Translations under genes and position numbers: made by a program | In this document: positions 1 through 6,321 of the stretch, piece by piece | Layout: every line of letters begins with the position of its first letter | Position numbering within the stretch: position 1 is the first letter of the stretch | The notes under the pieces: model-generated | Databases searched by the model: none | The model's input: the letters and a program-made list of their open reading frames with translations, nothing else | What the model was told of the DNA's origin: nothing | Source: Streptosporangiaceae bacterium | GTDB lineage: Bacteria > Actinomycetota > Actinomycetes > Streptosporangiales > Streptosporangiaceae | NCBI GenBank assembly: GCA_030040475.1 | Contig: JASHTQ010000188.1 | Span: 1 to 13,930 of the forward strand | Reading direction: 5' to 3' | Length of the DNA: 13,930 bases

Positions 1-96
1 GCCCCTCTTGACTGGCCCACGTTCGAAGGACCGGGGACGCCAGCCATCGGGGGCGAGGTGACGCGGACTATCGCCGAGCGGCTGTCTGATCAGTGA
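1..96 (+). CDS. C-terminal end of a probable antitoxin (5' end outside window)
   Basis: The first 31 codons of the window, read in frame 1, form an open tail that ends ...IAERLSDQ and stops with TGA at 94-96. The stop overlaps the GTG start of the PIN toxin gene (GTGA, 93-96), which is the usual coupling of VapB-VapC pairs. From that context I infer that this is the antitoxin, which would bind and neutralise the toxin and repress the operon. Only the tail is visible, so no DNA-binding domain can be assigned and the antitoxin class (ribbon-helix-helix, AbrB or Phd type) is unknown. It could also be any other upstream gene. Confidence 0.5.
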   Translation, partial: APLDWPTFEGPGTPAIGGEVTRTIAERLSDQ

Positions 97-527
97 TCCT
101 CGTCGCGGACACCTCCGGCCTCATAGCCGCGTCCGACAAGAACGCCGCGGAGTGCGCTGGCTGCCAGGCCGCGCTTGCTGCTGCGGGGACGGTCGTCGTG
201 TCGCCGCTAGTACTCGCCGAGGTGGACCACCTGGCCGCAGCCAGGTTCGGCAGCCAGGCCCGGACGTCGCTCATCGACTTCATCCTGTTCCAGGCACGCC
301 GCGATCGGTTCCTCCTCCCGCACGTCACGATCGACCTGCTGGAGACGGCACGGTCGGTTCAGCTCAAGTACGCCGCCCTGAACCTCGACCTGGCTGACGC
401 GGTCAACGTGGCGCTAGCCGCCGAGTATCGCACCCACTCTCTGCTCACCCTGGATCGCCGCGATTTCCGCACGATCAGCCCGCTGACCCCGCACCCGGCG
501 TTCCAGCTCGTGCCCGACGACATGTAG
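93..527 (+). CDS. vapC: VapC-type PIN-domain ribonuclease toxin
   Basis: This 144-residue protein has the length and layout of a VapC toxin, a Mg-dependent RNase that cuts tRNA or rRNA when its antitoxin is lost. The PIN acidic residues are visible: D6 in the N-terminal VADTSG strand, E43 in VLAEVDHL, D99 and D102 in LDLADAVNVALA, and D121/D124 in LTLDRRDF. All catalytic positions are present, so the toxin is probably active. The GTG start at 93 is chosen because the protein begins exactly with the PIN first strand and overlaps the preceding stop by four bases, implying translational coupling to an upstream antitoxin. The stop codon sits inside a 14-bp tandem repeat. Family assignment is secure; the target RNA cannot be predicted. 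Confidence 0.9.
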   Translation: MILVADTSGLIAASDKNAAECAGCQAALAAAGTVVVSPLVLAEVDHLAAARFGSQARTSLIDFILFQARRDRFLLPHVTIDLLETARSVQLKYAALNLDLADAVNVALAAEYRTHSLLTLDRRDFRTISPLTPHPAFQLVPDDM

Positions 528-548
528 CGCTCATCATGTAGCGCTCAT
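521..548. repeat. Perfect 14-bp tandem duplication over the vapC stop
   Basis: CATGTAGCGCTCAT occurs at 521-534 and again, immediately adjacent, at 535-548. The first copy contains the last vapC codon and its TAG stop, so the duplication leaves the protein unchanged and adds an untranslated second copy with an AGCGCT palindrome. Confidence 0.9.
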
Positions 549-1110
549 TAGGCATGCCCACGGGCCACGCCTGCCCGATCGTTTCCGAGACAGGATGTCG
601 AGCCGGCAAACGCCCATCAGCGCGACTCGTCCGTGGCCGTCCGCGGGAAGCCGACGGCGCGCGCCGACCACGCAGCCCGCACGCCCGGGGACGCCTGGCC
701 GTTTCCGGCGCTGGTGAAGGTCAGCCCTTTGGGGGATCGTAGCGGTCACGGTGTAGCCACCCGCCGCCGAGGCGGGCACGGCGGCCGCCGCGCCCGGCGC
801 CAGCGGGCTGAACCGCCGCCACGGGCGGCGAGAACGCCATGAACCCCCCGTGCACGCATAACCTGTCTCTCTCGTCCTTGTCCCCTGATGCCCGGAACTG
901 ACGCTGATCCGGCGGCAGTGGCGGCAGTGACACGCCTAGCCCATCAATACTACTGAGAGTATCGAATCGCTACGTTTTGTGCAGGGAAGTCGGCGCGACC
1001 TTCGTCGCTGACTGTGACCATGGCGATGCGCCTGCGGCCGGGTTCCGCAAGGCCGAGGGCAGCAGGCCGTGCCCGGCGAACAGCCGGATTGCCGTCCCGG
1101 CGTAGTGCGG
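549..1110. other. Long stretch without a convincing gene
   Basis: Open frames here are short, on both strands, and show no recognisable domain, start signal or consistent codon bias. The stretch holds a GTCCGTGG-type repeat at 629-647 (listed separately) and a short CGGCAGTGG/CGGCAGTGA repetition near 914-932. It may be decayed coding sequence between two unrelated gene blocks. I see no RNA gene or clear terminator. Confidence 0.5.
629..647 (+). repeat. GTCCGTGG-type repeat, copy 1
   Basis: GTCCGTGGCCGTCCGCGGG contains two GTCCG units 10 bp apart. Its near-identical partner lies at 6252-6270 (18 of 19 bases shared), and denser clusters of the same core occur at 12031-12050 and 13616-13767. 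It lies in noncoding DNA. It may be a dispersed remnant of integrative-element arm sites. Confidence 0.6.
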
Positions 1111-2559
1111 TCAGGACGTCTCCGTCTGCGCGAGCTGGGCTGAGTCTGCTGAGGCGGCTGGGTTTTCTGCGGCCGGCGGGCGTCTCAGGAGGGGCAGTGA
1201 GATCAGCGTGCTCGCCGCGTAGGCGCCGACGGTGATCCATGATGCGTCGAGGAACCGGGCCGGGGCGCCGTTGGCGACAGCACTGCCGAGGATGGCGATC
1301 AGCACGGCGTTGCCGAGTACGGATCCGAGCTGGCGGCCCATCTGCACGACCGCGCTGCCGGCGGCGCTTTCGTGCCTGGGGAGGTCGCTGGTGGCCAGCG
1401 CGGTGATGGTGGGCATGGCCAGTCCGATCCCGATGCCGAGGATGACCCAGCCCGGCAGGATCGCGCCGGGATAGCTGTGTCCGTAGTGCATGCTGGTGGC
1501 GAGCAGCGCCTGGCCGGCGGCACAGACCGCGAACCCGGTCGCGGCGAGCACGGTGGGCCGCGGTCGCAGCCGGGCGGGGAGCCGCCCGGCTGCCTGGGCG
1601 GCGATGAGCACGAAGGCGGGGCCGGGGGCAATGGCGGCTCCGGCCGCGAGCGGCGACCAGTGCCAGGACTGCTGCAGGTACAGGCTCAGGCCGAGCAGTT
1701 GCATGGCGATCGCGGCGGAGCTCAGGACCATCGCGGCGTTGGCCACGCCGAATATGCGGCTGCCGAACAGGGTCAGGTCGACGACTGGTGTCTTCGCGCG
1801 CCAGTTGACCACCGCGAATCCGGCCGCGGCGGCGGCCGCCGCGAGCCAGCAGGCCGTCACGGTCCCGGAGCCCCAGCCCCAGTCCGGTCCCTTGACCAGC
1901 CCCAGCGACAGAGCGGCGACGGTAACGATGACAAGGAGGCTCTCCAGCGGGTCGGGGATGCGGGCGGCCAGGTCGTGCCGGATGACCGGCACCCGGCGGG
2001 CCGCCGCGCCGACCGTGGCGGCGCCGACCGGCAGGTTGATCACGAAGATCCACCGCCAGTCGGCCTGGGTCAGCAGGCCTCCGATGACCGGGCCGGCCGC
2101 GCCCCCGAAGGCCGCGCTGACCGCCCAGGCGCGCACGCTGCCGGGCACCCGCTGCGGCGGCATGGCGGTGAGCACCAGGCCGAGGCTGGCCGGGACGAGC
2201 ACCGCCGCGCCGGCCGCCTGCAGGCAGCGGAACCCGACAAGCGCCCAGAATCCCGGGCTGAGCGCGCACGCCGCGCTTGCGATGGCGAAGACCGCTACGC
2301 CCGTGATGAAGGCCCCCTTGCGGCCGAGCCGGTCTGCCGCCCGGCCTGCCGGGATGAGCAGTGCGCCGAACACGATCGCGTAGGCGTTGAGGACCCACGA
2401 CACGTTCGACAGCGCGTCGCCGCCAAAGTCGGTTCCGATGTCGCGCAGCGCGACGTTGACCACGAATAGGTCGAGCGTTGCCATGAAGTTAGCCAGGCAC
2501 AAGGTGGCCAGCAGGAACCCCTGCGAGCGCGTTCCGGCAGGCTGGGTCGTGTCGTTCAT
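1111..2559 (-). CDS. MFS drug exporter, DHA2 family (14-TMS type)
   Basis: This 482-residue, hydrophobic protein has the length and motifs of the DHA2 (EmrB/QacA) proton-driven efflux family of the cytoplasmic membrane. Visible are the TM1 motif LDLFVVNVAL (D30), WVLNAYAI after the first loop, motif A as GRAADRLGRK (about 72-81), and the glycine-rich TM5 motif C region (AFGGAAGPVIGG) followed by DWRWIFVINLPVG. The C-terminal tail is rich in Ala and Pro and polar. The ATG at 2557-2559 is supported by GGAGGA a few bases upstream. A TetR gene lies 123 bp upstream on the same strand, and a 12-bp-arm palindrome fills the gap, so repression by that TetR is likely. The pairing resembles LmrA-LmrB of Bacillus subtilis. 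The substrate cannot be read from the sequence. Confidence 0.92.
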   Translation of the reverse strand: MNDTTQPAGTRSQGFLLATLCLANFMATLDLFVVNVALRDIGTDFGGDALSNVSWVLNAYAIVFGALLIPAGRAADRLGRKGAFITGVAVFAIASAACALSPGFWALVGFRCLQAAGAAVLVPASLGLVLTAMPPQRVPGSVRAWAVSAAFGGAAGPVIGGLLTQADWRWIFVINLPVGAATVGAAARRVPVIRHDLAARIPDPLESLLVIVTVAALSLGLVKGPDWGWGSGTVTACWLAAAAAAAGFAVVNWRAKTPVVDLTLFGSRIFGVANAAMVLSSAAIAMQLLGLSLYLQQSWHWSPLAAGAAIAPGPAFVLIAAQAAGRLPARLRPRPTVLAATGFAVCAAGQALLATSMHYGHSYPGAILPGWVILGIGIGLAMPTITALATSDLPRHESAAGSAVVQMGRQLGSVLGNAVLIAILGSAVANGAPARFLDASWITVGAYAASTLISLPLLRRPPAAENPAASADSAQLAQTETS

Positions 2560-2604
2560 CAGTCCTCCGCCGCCATGCGGGAGTCACCCGAAACGGTATT
2601 CCGA

Positions 2605-2636
2605 CTAGATTCTGAGGCAATTAACTCAGAATCTAG
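2605..2636. promoter_or_regulatory. Palindromic operator upstream of the MFS gene
   Basis: CTAGATTCTGAG (2605-2616) and CTCAGAATCTAG (2625-2636) are perfect 12-bp inverted arms around an 8-bp AT-rich spacer. The TTCTGAG-N6-AACTCA core recurs at 3321-3339 in front of the tetR gene with identical spacing. On the minus strand a weak -35-like TTGCCT lies inside the palindrome with TACCGT 16 bp further on, so binding would block the MFS promoter. Operator function is inferred from position and from the repeat of the core. Confidence 0.8.
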
Positions 2637-2682
2637 CTGGGCAAGAAATGGGGTGTCAACCTCAGAAATGGCTGAGTGGCCG

Positions 2683-3303
2683 TCAGGCGGCCAGCGACTC
2701 GATGTGGTCGATCACCGTGTCGAGCGCGTTTTCCAGGACGGTGACGTCGCGGGTGCACTTGGCCAGCAGCAGGCCGCCCTGCGCGGCGCACAGCAGGGCG
2801 TCCGCCAGTCGTGCCGTGCCGGTTTCAGGGGCGAGCTCGCCGCGGTCGCGCATCGCCCGCAGCCCGTTGCGGATCGACTGGCTCCAGGCGCCGAAGGCAT
2901 CGGCGAGGGCGGCGCGCGCGGCCGGATCGGTGTCGGACAGTTCGCTGGCCATGGTGCCGATGCGGCAGCCGCCCCGGCATTCCTTGCGGCGCATGGTGCT
3001 GACCAGGTAATCGCGCCAGGCACGCAGGCCGGCGATGCTGTCGAGCCGCGACAGCCACGGTTCCTGCTGGCCCAGCATGGTCTCGCTCTGCCGCCCGGCC
3101 GCGGCGCGGACCAGCGACGCCTTGTCGGGGAAGTAGTGGTACATCTGCGAGCCGCTGACCCGCGCGGCCTGCTGCACGTCCTGCAGGCTGGTCGCCGCGA
3201 CGCCCTGCTCGTACATCAATTCCGCCGCCGCCGCGACGATCCGGTCCCGGGTGGCCCTGCCCTTCGGCGTGAGATCTCGTACCTGATCAGCCCTATCCGT
3301 CAT
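2683..3303 (-). CDS. TetR/AcrR-family repressor, LmrA/YxaF-like
   Basis: This 206-residue protein has the typical TetR layout. The N-terminal helices carry RDRIVAAAAELMYEQG and a helix-turn-helix at about 38-57 (SLQDVQQAARVSGSQMYHYF) followed by PDKASLVRA. The C-terminal half contains ECRGGCRIGTMASELSD (about 108-124), which matches the CxGGCxIG signature I know from the LmrA/YxaF (QdoR) group, regulators of multidrug or flavonoid-responsive genes. Cys109 and Cys113 are close enough to be a redox or metal site, but that is speculation. Its promoter region carries the same operator core as the downstream MFS gene, so it should repress itself and the exporter. A -10-like TATCAT (minus strand, 3309-3314) lies only five bases before the ATG, so the mRNA may be nearly leaderless. 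Confidence 0.9.
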   Translation of the reverse strand: MTDRADQVRDLTPKGRATRDRIVAAAAELMYEQGVAATSLQDVQQAARVSGSQMYHYFPDKASLVRAAAGRQSETMLGQQEPWLSRLDSIAGLRAWRDYLVSTMRRKECRGGCRIGTMASELSDTDPAARAALADAFGAWSQSIRNGLRAMRDRGELAPETGTARLADALLCAAQGGLLLAKCTRDVTVLENALDTVIDHIESLAA

Positions 3304-3320
3304 GCCGCCATGATAGTCTG

Positions 3321-3339
3321 TTCTGAGTCGGTCAACTCA
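3321..3339. promoter_or_regulatory. Second copy of the TetR operator core, upstream of tetR
   Basis: TTCTGAG (3321-3327), six bases, then AACTCA (3334-3339) repeats the half-site order and spacing of the palindrome at 2605-2636. The copy is shorter (GAGT...ACTC arms), as expected for an autoregulatory site. It lies directly upstream of the tetR start on the minus strand. Confidence 0.7.
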
Positions 3340-3411
3340 CTTATCACCGTCGCAGCCGACCTGCACGCGGCCACCCCGCGCCTGCGGCAACCTGTCGGCC
3401 TCCGCGGCCCG

Positions 3412-5121
3412 TTAGCTAGCACCCTGGGGTCGCCCTGCCAAGTGCGACTCCGGGGATACGGGAGACTGAAGGAAGAGCATTAAGGCCACGCGATACCGGG
3501 GCCAGATGCGCCTCACGGGCGGAAAGGATCTGCCGGCATGAGGGCTGATCTGGGCACGAGCGGTGCCGTGCCGTTGGGCGGCACGCGCCGGATGCTGATC
3601 GGCGGGCGGTGGGAGCCGGCCGCATCGGGCGCTGAGCTTGTTATTTAACCCTTCTGCCTGCCGCTTTTTTATGGGCTGGTCTCGTTTGACGGTCTTGCCC
3701 ACGTCGTGGCGGGCGGCGGGGTGCCGGTTCTTCGATCCGGCCGGGCGGCCGGGGCCGGGTTTGCCGGGTTTCGGCGCGCTAGCCAGAACGGGCAGCGCCT
3801 GGCGGATGTTGCGGAACCCCCGGCGCACCCGGGCAGGGGTCAGGCGGCCGGGCGGGCAGGGCCGTTGCCAGGGCAGCCGGATGTCGGCGGCCAGCTCGCG
3901 GGCGAGCCAGAGCTGGGTACAGGCGGCGATGATCAGCCAGGTCCACCGGTCGGCGGCTGCCGGGTCGCGCAGTTTCGGCCGGGTCCAGCCGAGAATCTGC
4001 TTGAAGAACCTGAACATGTGTTCGATATCGAAGCGGCGGAGGAATGCCTGCCAAGTGCGGTGCACCGCGTCCGCGGTGGTGATCGGGCCGGTGGTCCGCA
4101 GCCACGGCGGCCCGGGACTGCGGTCGCCGGTCAGGTGATCGACGGCCAGGCGGATGAGGGTGCCCTCGATGACCGGCAGCTCACCGTCGTGATCCTCCCA
4201 GCCGGCACGGCCGGCCAGCCGCTGGTGCAGCCGGCCCCGGGCCGCAGCGCGGGCGGTGCCGTACCGGGTCGTCTCAGCGATGGCGGCCACCGACGGGGCG
4301 GGCCAGGGCTGTTTCCCGGCGAGCCGGAACGCGGCCCCGTGCCGGACCGGCCGCCCGCTGGTGCCAGGCTCGCGCGGCGGCGCGGGAAAGTACATGACCC
4401 GGTCGCTGCGCAGCCGGCCCAGGATCTCAACCGGAAGATCGGCCAGCAGCCAGGCCAGCCTGGTCAGGTCATAGCCAGAGTCGAAGACGACCAGGATGCC
4501 CGGGTCGCCGTCATGCCAGTGCCCGGCCTCGGTGAGACGGGTCACCACCTCCCGGACCTGGCCTGCCGTGATCTCCGTCGCGTCATCGGCCGGGCCCAGC
4601 CGCACCGCGTCCAGCGGCCGCACCCACGAGGTGCGGCCGGGCTCCAGCGCGGCGACCAGCGAGTACGGCCAGCCGGGGATCACCTGCGCGTTCCCTCTCC
4701 CGCGCGCGCAGCAGTGGCAGGACAGCCGCTCCGGGCTCGCGGCCGCCTCCGGCCGCAACCAGTTGCCCACGTCCACCGCCAGCCGGATCCGCCCGCCGTC
4801 CCAGGCCGGCAGCGGGAGCGCGGCCAATGCCCAGCGCAGCCGGGCGACCCGCACCCGCCCGCAGTTCAGCGCCTTGTACACCGCGCCGCGGCCGCGGCGG
4901 CACTCCGGCTCCAGCGACAACTCCGCGGCCATATGCACCCGGTCCTGCCGGCACAGCACCGCGTCGCATACCTCTGCCAGCGTGTCCCGGTACGTCCCGA
5001 AGCACTGGTACAGATCGCAGCGGAATGCCGCGAGCACTCCGCGCGCCTGTTCCCCGCCCTGGGCGTCCTGGACCGCCTTCCGCGGCCACGCCATACTGAA
5101 GGCCACGGCCACCGCCTCCAC
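3412..5121 (-). CDS. DDE transposase with read-through into flanking DNA
   Basis: This 569-residue frame encodes a DDE transposase of a type common in actinomycetes (IS4/IS701-like RNase H fold). Catalytic residues are visible as D117 in RLAVDVGNW, D214 in ILVVFDSGYD, and E367 in RRFDIEHMFRFFKQILGW. A basic stretch at 452-486 (GKPGPGRPAGSKNRH...) follows. All three acids are intact, so the core may be active. The element ends at 3639, corresponding to residue 494. The frame passes through the terminal repeat, reading it as GLNNKL, and continues for about 75 codons of host DNA antisense to the dehydrogenase remnant. The repeat contains TAA only in another frame, so either this family normally ends upstream or a small indel near the 3' end has shifted the frame. 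The start at 5121 lies 115 bp inside the right end. Confidence 0.85.
   Translation of the reverse strand: MEAVAVAFSMAWPRKAVQDAQGGEQARGVLAAFRCDLYQCFGTYRDTLAEVCDAVLCRQDRVHMAAELSLEPECRRGRGAVYKALNCGRVRVARLRWALAALPLPAWDGGRIRLAVDVGNWLRPEAAASPERLSCHCCARGRGNAQVIPGWPYSLVAALEPGRTSWVRPLDAVRLGPADDATEITAGQVREVVTRLTEAGHWHDGDPGILVVFDSGYDLTRLAWLLADLPVEILGRLRSDRVMYFPAPPREPGTSGRPVRHGAAFRLAGKQPWPAPSVAAIAETTRYGTARAAARGRLHQRLAGRAGWEDHDGELPVIEGTLIRLAVDHLTGDRSPGPPWLRTTGPITTADAVHRTWQAFLRRFDIEHMFRFFKQILGWTRPKLRDPAAADRWTWLIIAACTQLWLARELAADIRLPWQRPCPPGRLTPARVRRGFRNIRQALPVLASAPKPGKPGPGRPAGSKNRHPAARHDVGKTVKRDQPIKKRQAEGLNNKLSARCGRLPPPADQHPARAAQRHGTARAQISPHAGRSFPPVRRIWPRYRVALMLFLQSPVSPESHLAGRPQGAS
3538..3648 (+). pseudogene. 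N-terminal remnant of an aldehyde dehydrogenase gene cut by IS insertion
   Basis: An ATG at 3538 preceded by GGAAAGG opens a frame whose residues include MLIGGRWEPAASGAEL, the characteristic N-terminus of NAD-dependent aldehyde dehydrogenases (normally about 480-500 residues, continuing into a VVNPATGE-type segment). Here the frame enters the terminal repeat of an insertion sequence at 3639 and stops at TAA 3646-3648, leaving 32-33 host codons. No continuation of the dehydrogenase is visible after the right end of the IS block (6228 onward), so the rest was deleted or displaced. The recognition rests on one short motif; I am fairly sure of the family but not the substrate. Confidence 0.6.
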
Positions 5122-5236
5122 TACCGGATTCCGTCAGACAGAACCGACAGTGTCGCGGTGGCCGCCCGCTGTCACGGCAACACGCCAGACAACACAAGCA
5201 AAACCCGCCACGACAGACAGCAGAGGTTAAATAACA
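3639..5236 (-). mobile_element. Insertion sequence of about 1.6 kb (IS4/IS701-like)
   Basis: The ends are perfect inverted repeats: TGTTATTTAACC at 3639-3650 and its complement at 5225-5236, with weaker similarity continuing inward (CTTCTGCCTGCC against CTCTGCTGTCTG). AGCT directly flanks both ends (3635-3638 and 5237-5240), consistent with a 4-bp target duplication; because AGCT is self-complementary it also lengthens the repeat to 16 bp. The element carries a single transposase gene on the minus strand. Its right flank is the left tip of the IS5-family element, so it seems to have inserted into that tip. Confidence 0.85.
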
Positions 5237-5296
5237 AGCTTAGAGGCCGCGCGGATTGGCGTGATCTGTGGGGCTTCGGCGCGTCGTGAGGTGAAA

Positions 5297-5361
5297 CAGG
5301 CACAGGTCCCGTGATCATCGGAGTTCTCTACGCTTCGTAATCACGGGAGTCCCTGTGCCTG
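5297..5361 (+). promoter_or_regulatory. Long stem-loop covering the IS5 transposase start
   Basis: Bases 5297-5315 pair with 5340-5361 to give 10 + 9 base pairs with a 3-base bulge (5349-5351) and a 24-base loop. The right arm contains GGGAG at 5345-5349 and the GTG start at 5355-5357. An mRNA carrying both arms would hide the ribosome site; one starting inside the loop would not. This resembles the protection of IS10 and IS50 transposase genes from read-through expression; that function is inferred here. Confidence 0.7.
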
Positions 5362-6197
5362 CCATTCCATCATGGCTGCTGGAACCGCTGTGGGACCAGT
5401 TCGCCGCGCTGCTGCCCGACCGCCCGGTCTATGACTCCTCACACCCGCTGGGCTGCCACCGGCCCCGGATCGGCGACCGGGTCATCTTCGAGAAACTCAT
5501 CCAGGTCCTGCGGTTCGGCTGCTCCTACGCCTCGATCGCCGACTGCACCTGCGGAGCCACCACGATCCGGGACCGCCGCGATGAGTGGATCAGGGCCGGG
5601 ATCTTCGCGGAGCTGAAGACGATCGCCCGGGAATCCTATGACCGCATGATCGGCCTGGCCCTGGAGGACCTGGCTGTTGACGGCTGCATCACCAAGGCTC
5701 CCGGCGGCGGGGACTGCGCCGGCCCGAGCCCGGTGGACCGCCGCAAGCTGGGCATGAAACGGTCCCTGCTGGTGGAGGGCCACGGCATCCCGCTGGGCCG
5801 GGTGCTGGCCCCGGCGAACCGGCACGACTCCCCGCTGCTGGCACCCACGCTGGACCAACTCGGTGACCTCGGCCCACTGCCCGGCGACATCACCATCCAC
5901 CTCGACGCCGGATACGACTCGCAGAAGACCCGCGATGAACTGGCCGGCCGCGACCTGGCCGGCGATATCGCCCGCAAGGGCGTTAAAGCCCCGGTCCAGG
6001 CCGGGCAGCGGTGGCACGTCGAACGGACGAACGCCTGGCACAACGCCTTCAACCGGCTGCAGCGCTGCTACGAACGCCACCAGGAGGTGATCGACGCGTT
6101 CTTCGATCTCGCCGACACCATCATCACTGTCCGCAGCCTCATACGCCAGGCGTGGACCCTCTACCGGTGGGACAGCCGCCCCGCCAGGCGACCATGA
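5355..6197 (+). CDS. IS5-family transposase
   Basis: This 280-residue protein is a full-length IS5-family DDE transposase. The N-terminal part (about 10-80) is the DUF4096-like region with IFEKLIQVLRFGCSY. The catalytic triad is visible as D109 in LAVDGCITKAP, D184 in IHLDAGYDS, and E223 in HVERTNAWHN. The SPVDRRKLGMKRS and GRVLAPANRHDSPLL segments are typical of the family. No frameshift or missing residue is seen, so it may be functional. GTG at 5355 is chosen because GGGAG precedes it at proper distance; both lie in the right arm of a long hairpin, suggesting translational control. The TGA stop at 6195-6197 lies 30 bp before the right terminal repeat. Confidence 0.93.
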   Translation: MPAIPSWLLEPLWDQFAALLPDRPVYDSSHPLGCHRPRIGDRVIFEKLIQVLRFGCSYASIADCTCGATTIRDRRDEWIRAGIFAELKTIARESYDRMIGLALEDLAVDGCITKAPGGGDCAGPSPVDRRKLGMKRSLLVEGHGIPLGRVLAPANRHDSPLLAPTLDQLGDLGPLPGDITIHLDAGYDSQKTRDELAGRDLAGDIARKGVKAPVQAGQRWHVERTNAWHNAFNRLQRCYERHQEVIDAFFDLADTIITVRSLIRQAWTLYRWDSRPARRP

Positions 6198-6251
6198 TCC
6201 CTTCACCTAACCGCGCGACCTCTAAGCCGGAACACGCCGCTGGCGCGGCCC

Positions 6252-6270
6252 GTCCGTGGCCGTCCGTGGA
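6252..6270 (+). repeat. GTCCGTGG-type repeat, copy 2
   Basis: GTCCGTGGCCGTCCGTGGA holds two directly repeated 10-bp units (CGTCCGTGGC, CGTCCGTGGA) and matches the copy at 629-647 at all but one of its first 18 bases. Another GTCCG lies at 6299-6303. The short gap from 6228 to 6321 contains nothing else that I recognise. Confidence 0.65.
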
Positions 6271-6321
6271 TACGGGCGTCAGGCAACCAGCCGAGGTCGT
6301 CCGCGGGCGGGTTGCGCTCAG

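Larger units (their letters stand above)
5238..6227 (+). mobile_element. IS5-family insertion sequence, about 990 bp
   Basis: Imperfect terminal inverted repeats GCTTAGAGGCCGCGCGG (5238-5254) and, on the other strand, GCTTAGAGGTCGCGCGG (6211-6227) match at 16 of 17 bases. Patchy similarity extends further inward, including GGTGA at 5291 against the complement of TTCACC at 6202. They enclose one transposase gene. I find no convincing target duplication: CTGA left of the neighbouring IS and CGGA at 6228 agree at only three of four positions. The left tip is shared with the AGCT flank of the adjacent element. Confidence 0.75.

Noticed and set aside
950..2469. Long frames overlapping the first MFS gene on both strands
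   Set aside because: They are Arg/Gly/Pro-rich shadows of a GC-rich gene without domains; the 1111-2559 frame has the MFS motifs and a ribosome site.
2661..2676. CTCAG-N6-CTGAG inverted repeat just after tetR
   Set aside because: The half-sites are in reverse order compared with the two operators, the stem is only 5 bp and no U tract follows, so neither operator nor terminator is supported.
3706..5289. 527-codon frame opposite the DDE transposase
   Set aside because: It has no domain and its composition is that of an antisense shadow; the minus strand has the catalytic residues.
5286..6212. AGGTGAA/TTCACCT pair as the true ends of the IS5 element
   Set aside because: The outer 17-bp pair GCTTAGAGGYCGCGCGG matches much better; AGGTGAA is only an inward continuation.
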